A stretch of DNA of 6,803 bases from Nitrospiraceae bacterium (GTDB taxonomy: Bacteria > Nitrospirota > UBA9217), in the NCBI GenBank assembly GCA_003454665.1, contig DMKB01000148.1, positions 1 to 6,803 of the forward strand. The letters run 5' to 3'. The position numbers and the translations under genes were made by a program. The notes under the pieces were generated by a model. The model had not been told where the DNA came from, made no database searches, and saw nothing but the letters and a program-made list of their open reading frames with translations. Shown here piece by piece: positions 5,698-6,803 of the stretch; position 1 is the first letter of the stretch, and every line of letters begins with the position of its first letter.

Positions 5698-5868
5698 TCT
5701 TCAGCGTTCTCAGCGGTTTGCTATTGCGAAATCATCCTCTCCGAAGGGAGGTGTACCGCGAGTCGCCAACACAACCGCGTCACATGAGCGTTACGACATG
5801 CAATTGGATGGAACGGAGAAACAGAAACAAGGCAGTCTAATACACTTTATAGATAGGAGGTTAGTAAG

Positions 5869-6309
5869 ATGCCGAGTTATGTGATTACAGAGAAGTGCGA
5901 CGGCTGTAAGGCGCAGGACAAGACCGCATGCCAGTACATCTGCCCGAACGACCTCATGGCTCTCAACAGAGATCTCATGAAGGCCTACAACCAGGAGCCA
6001 GAGCAGTGCTGGGAGTGCTACAACTGCGTCAAGATCTGCCCGCAGCAGGCGATCGAGGTGAGGGGCTACCAGGATTTCAATCCCCTGGGAGCGAACGTCA
6101 TCCCCCTGCGGGGTACGGACTCCATCATGTGGACCGTGAAGTTTCGCAGCGGCACCCTCAAGCGGTTCAAGTTCCCGATCAGGACCACGGCCGAAGGATC
6201 AGTCGATCCTTATGTGGGTCTTCCTGAAGCGGATCATTCCAAAATCAAGCAGCCTGGCCACTTCACCCAACAGGGTGCGGGCAAGGCCATGCCAACGATC
6301 AAGAAATAA
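5869..6309 (+). CDS. aprB: APS reductase beta subunit (two [4Fe-4S] clusters)
   Basis: AprB passes electrons to the FAD of AprA, where APS is reduced to sulfite and AMP. The 146 residues are the usual length. Eight cysteines form two ferredoxin-type clusters: C10-DG-C13 with C21 and C25-P, and C47-WE-C50-YN-C53 with C57-P. Trp48, next to C47, is the residue I recall from the Archaeoglobus enzyme structure as lying between the cluster and FAD, and it has the same number here. After residue 60 comes the beta-rich segment and the extended tail that wraps AprA. The start has AGGAGG (5855-5860) eight bases upstream. aprA follows 14 bases after the stop, and its ribosome binding site overlaps the aprB stop, so the two are surely translated from one mRNA. 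The complex is cytoplasmic, and in sulfate reducers usually receives electrons from QmoABC. Confidence 0.97.
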   Translation: MPSYVITEKCDGCKAQDKTACQYICPNDLMALNRDLMKAYNQEPEQCWECYNCVKICPQQAIEVRGYQDFNPLGANVIPLRGTDSIMWTVKFRSGTLKRFKFPIRTTAEGSVDPYVGLPEADHSKIKQPGHFTQQGAGKAMPTIKK

Positions 6310-6323
6310 GGAGGCGAAGAATA

Positions 6324-6803
6324 ATGGAAAAGGAAACCTGTACATTTTCGTTCTGCCAGAAGCCCCCGGTAGAAGAGATCGAGACCGATCTTCTGCTCAT
6401 CGGCGGCGGCATGGCATGCTGCGGCGCGGCCTTCGAAGCGGCCCGCTGGGGAAACTCAAAGAAAATGAAGATCACCATGGTCGACAAGGCCGCAACGGAC
6501 CGGAGCGGCGCAGTTGCCATGGGTCTCTCGGCCATTAACACCTATCTGGGTGAAAACGCCCCCGAGGACTACGTCAAGTATGTTCGGGCTGACTTGATGG
6601 GCATCACCCGTGAAGACCTCGTCTACGACCTGGGCCGTCACGTTGACGACTCGGTCCACCTTTTCGAGGAGTGGGGCCTTCCCGTATGGAAAACCGGCGA
6701 CGACGGCTTTTCCCTCGACGGCTTCCAGGCAAAGGACGCCGGCAAAGCAATGCTGAAGGACGGCGGCAAGCCCGTACGTTCCGGTAAATGGCAGATCATG
6801 ATC
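6324..6803 (+). CDS. aprA: APS reductase alpha subunit, FAD-binding, N-terminal part (truncated by window edge)
   Basis: AprA is the flavoprotein catalytic subunit that reduces APS to sulfite and AMP. The window ends after 160 codons of a gene that normally has about 620-670. The visible part has the Rossmann-type FAD motif LLLIGGGMACCGAAFEAARW (about 24-43), VDKAATDRSGAVAMGLSAIN and the helical segment EDYVKYVRADLMGI, all typical of AprA and distinguishing it from fumarate reductase flavoproteins. The start has AAGGAGG (6308-6314) nine bases before ATG, overlapping the aprB stop codon. The frame is intact to the last base. It is the last gene of the visible sat-aprBA block. The substrate-binding residues lie beyond the edge and cannot be examined. 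Confidence 0.97.
   Translation, partial: MEKETCTFSFCQKPPVEEIETDLLLIGGGMACCGAAFEAARWGNSKKMKITMVDKAATDRSGAVAMGLSAINTYLGENAPEDYVKYVRADLMGITREDLVYDLGRHVDDSVHLFEEWGLPVWKTGDDGFSLDGFQAKDAGKAMLKDGGKPVRSGKWQIMI

Overview
The window looks like part of the chromosome of an anaerobic sulfate-reducing (or sulfur-compound-oxidising) bacterium. Its right half carries the activation and first reduction steps of dissimilatory sulfate reduction in the order adk - sat - aprB - aprA. The proteins resemble those of Desulfobacterota (former Deltaproteobacteria), but a Nitrospirota-type sulfate reducer cannot be excluded from sequence reading alone. Coding regions are fairly GC-rich and the intergenic regions are more AT-rich.

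Left part (1-2272). The end of an unrecognised gene overlaps the start of a membrane protein with an N-terminal FHA domain. Next come a small DUF4410-like lipoprotein and, convergent to it on the minus strand with only 11 bases between, an OsmC/Ohr-family gene. That gene has an in-frame TGA exactly where the family has its first redox-active cysteine. The frame stays open for 91 more codons, the second catalytic cysteine is present, and a 7-bp GC stem with a GGA loop follows the TGA at a distance suited to a bacterial SECIS. I therefore annotate it as one intact selenoprotein of 159 residues, not as a broken gene. This is the most interesting item in the window.

Middle part (2273-4345). A gene-free stretch of about 500 bases holds a near-consensus sigma70 promoter (TTGACA-17-TACAAT), a long imperfect hairpin and a tract of 7-base TTTGACA-like repeats. 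It leads into rdgB (XTP/dITP pyrophosphatase), which probably starts at a GTG. A second gap of 311 bases, AT-rich at its start, carries a perfect 15-bp inverted repeat and precedes adk, an adenylate kinase with a four-cysteine zinc LID.

Right part (4346-6803). sat (ATP sulfurylase) makes adenosine phosphosulfate (APS) and pyrophosphate from ATP and sulfate. AprBA reduces APS to sulfite and AMP. Adenylate kinase converts that AMP plus ATP into two ADP, so adk beside sat fits the energy balance of the pathway. aprA runs off the right edge after 160 codons; the electron-transfer genes qmoABC often lie beyond it in sulfate reducers, but they are not visible here.
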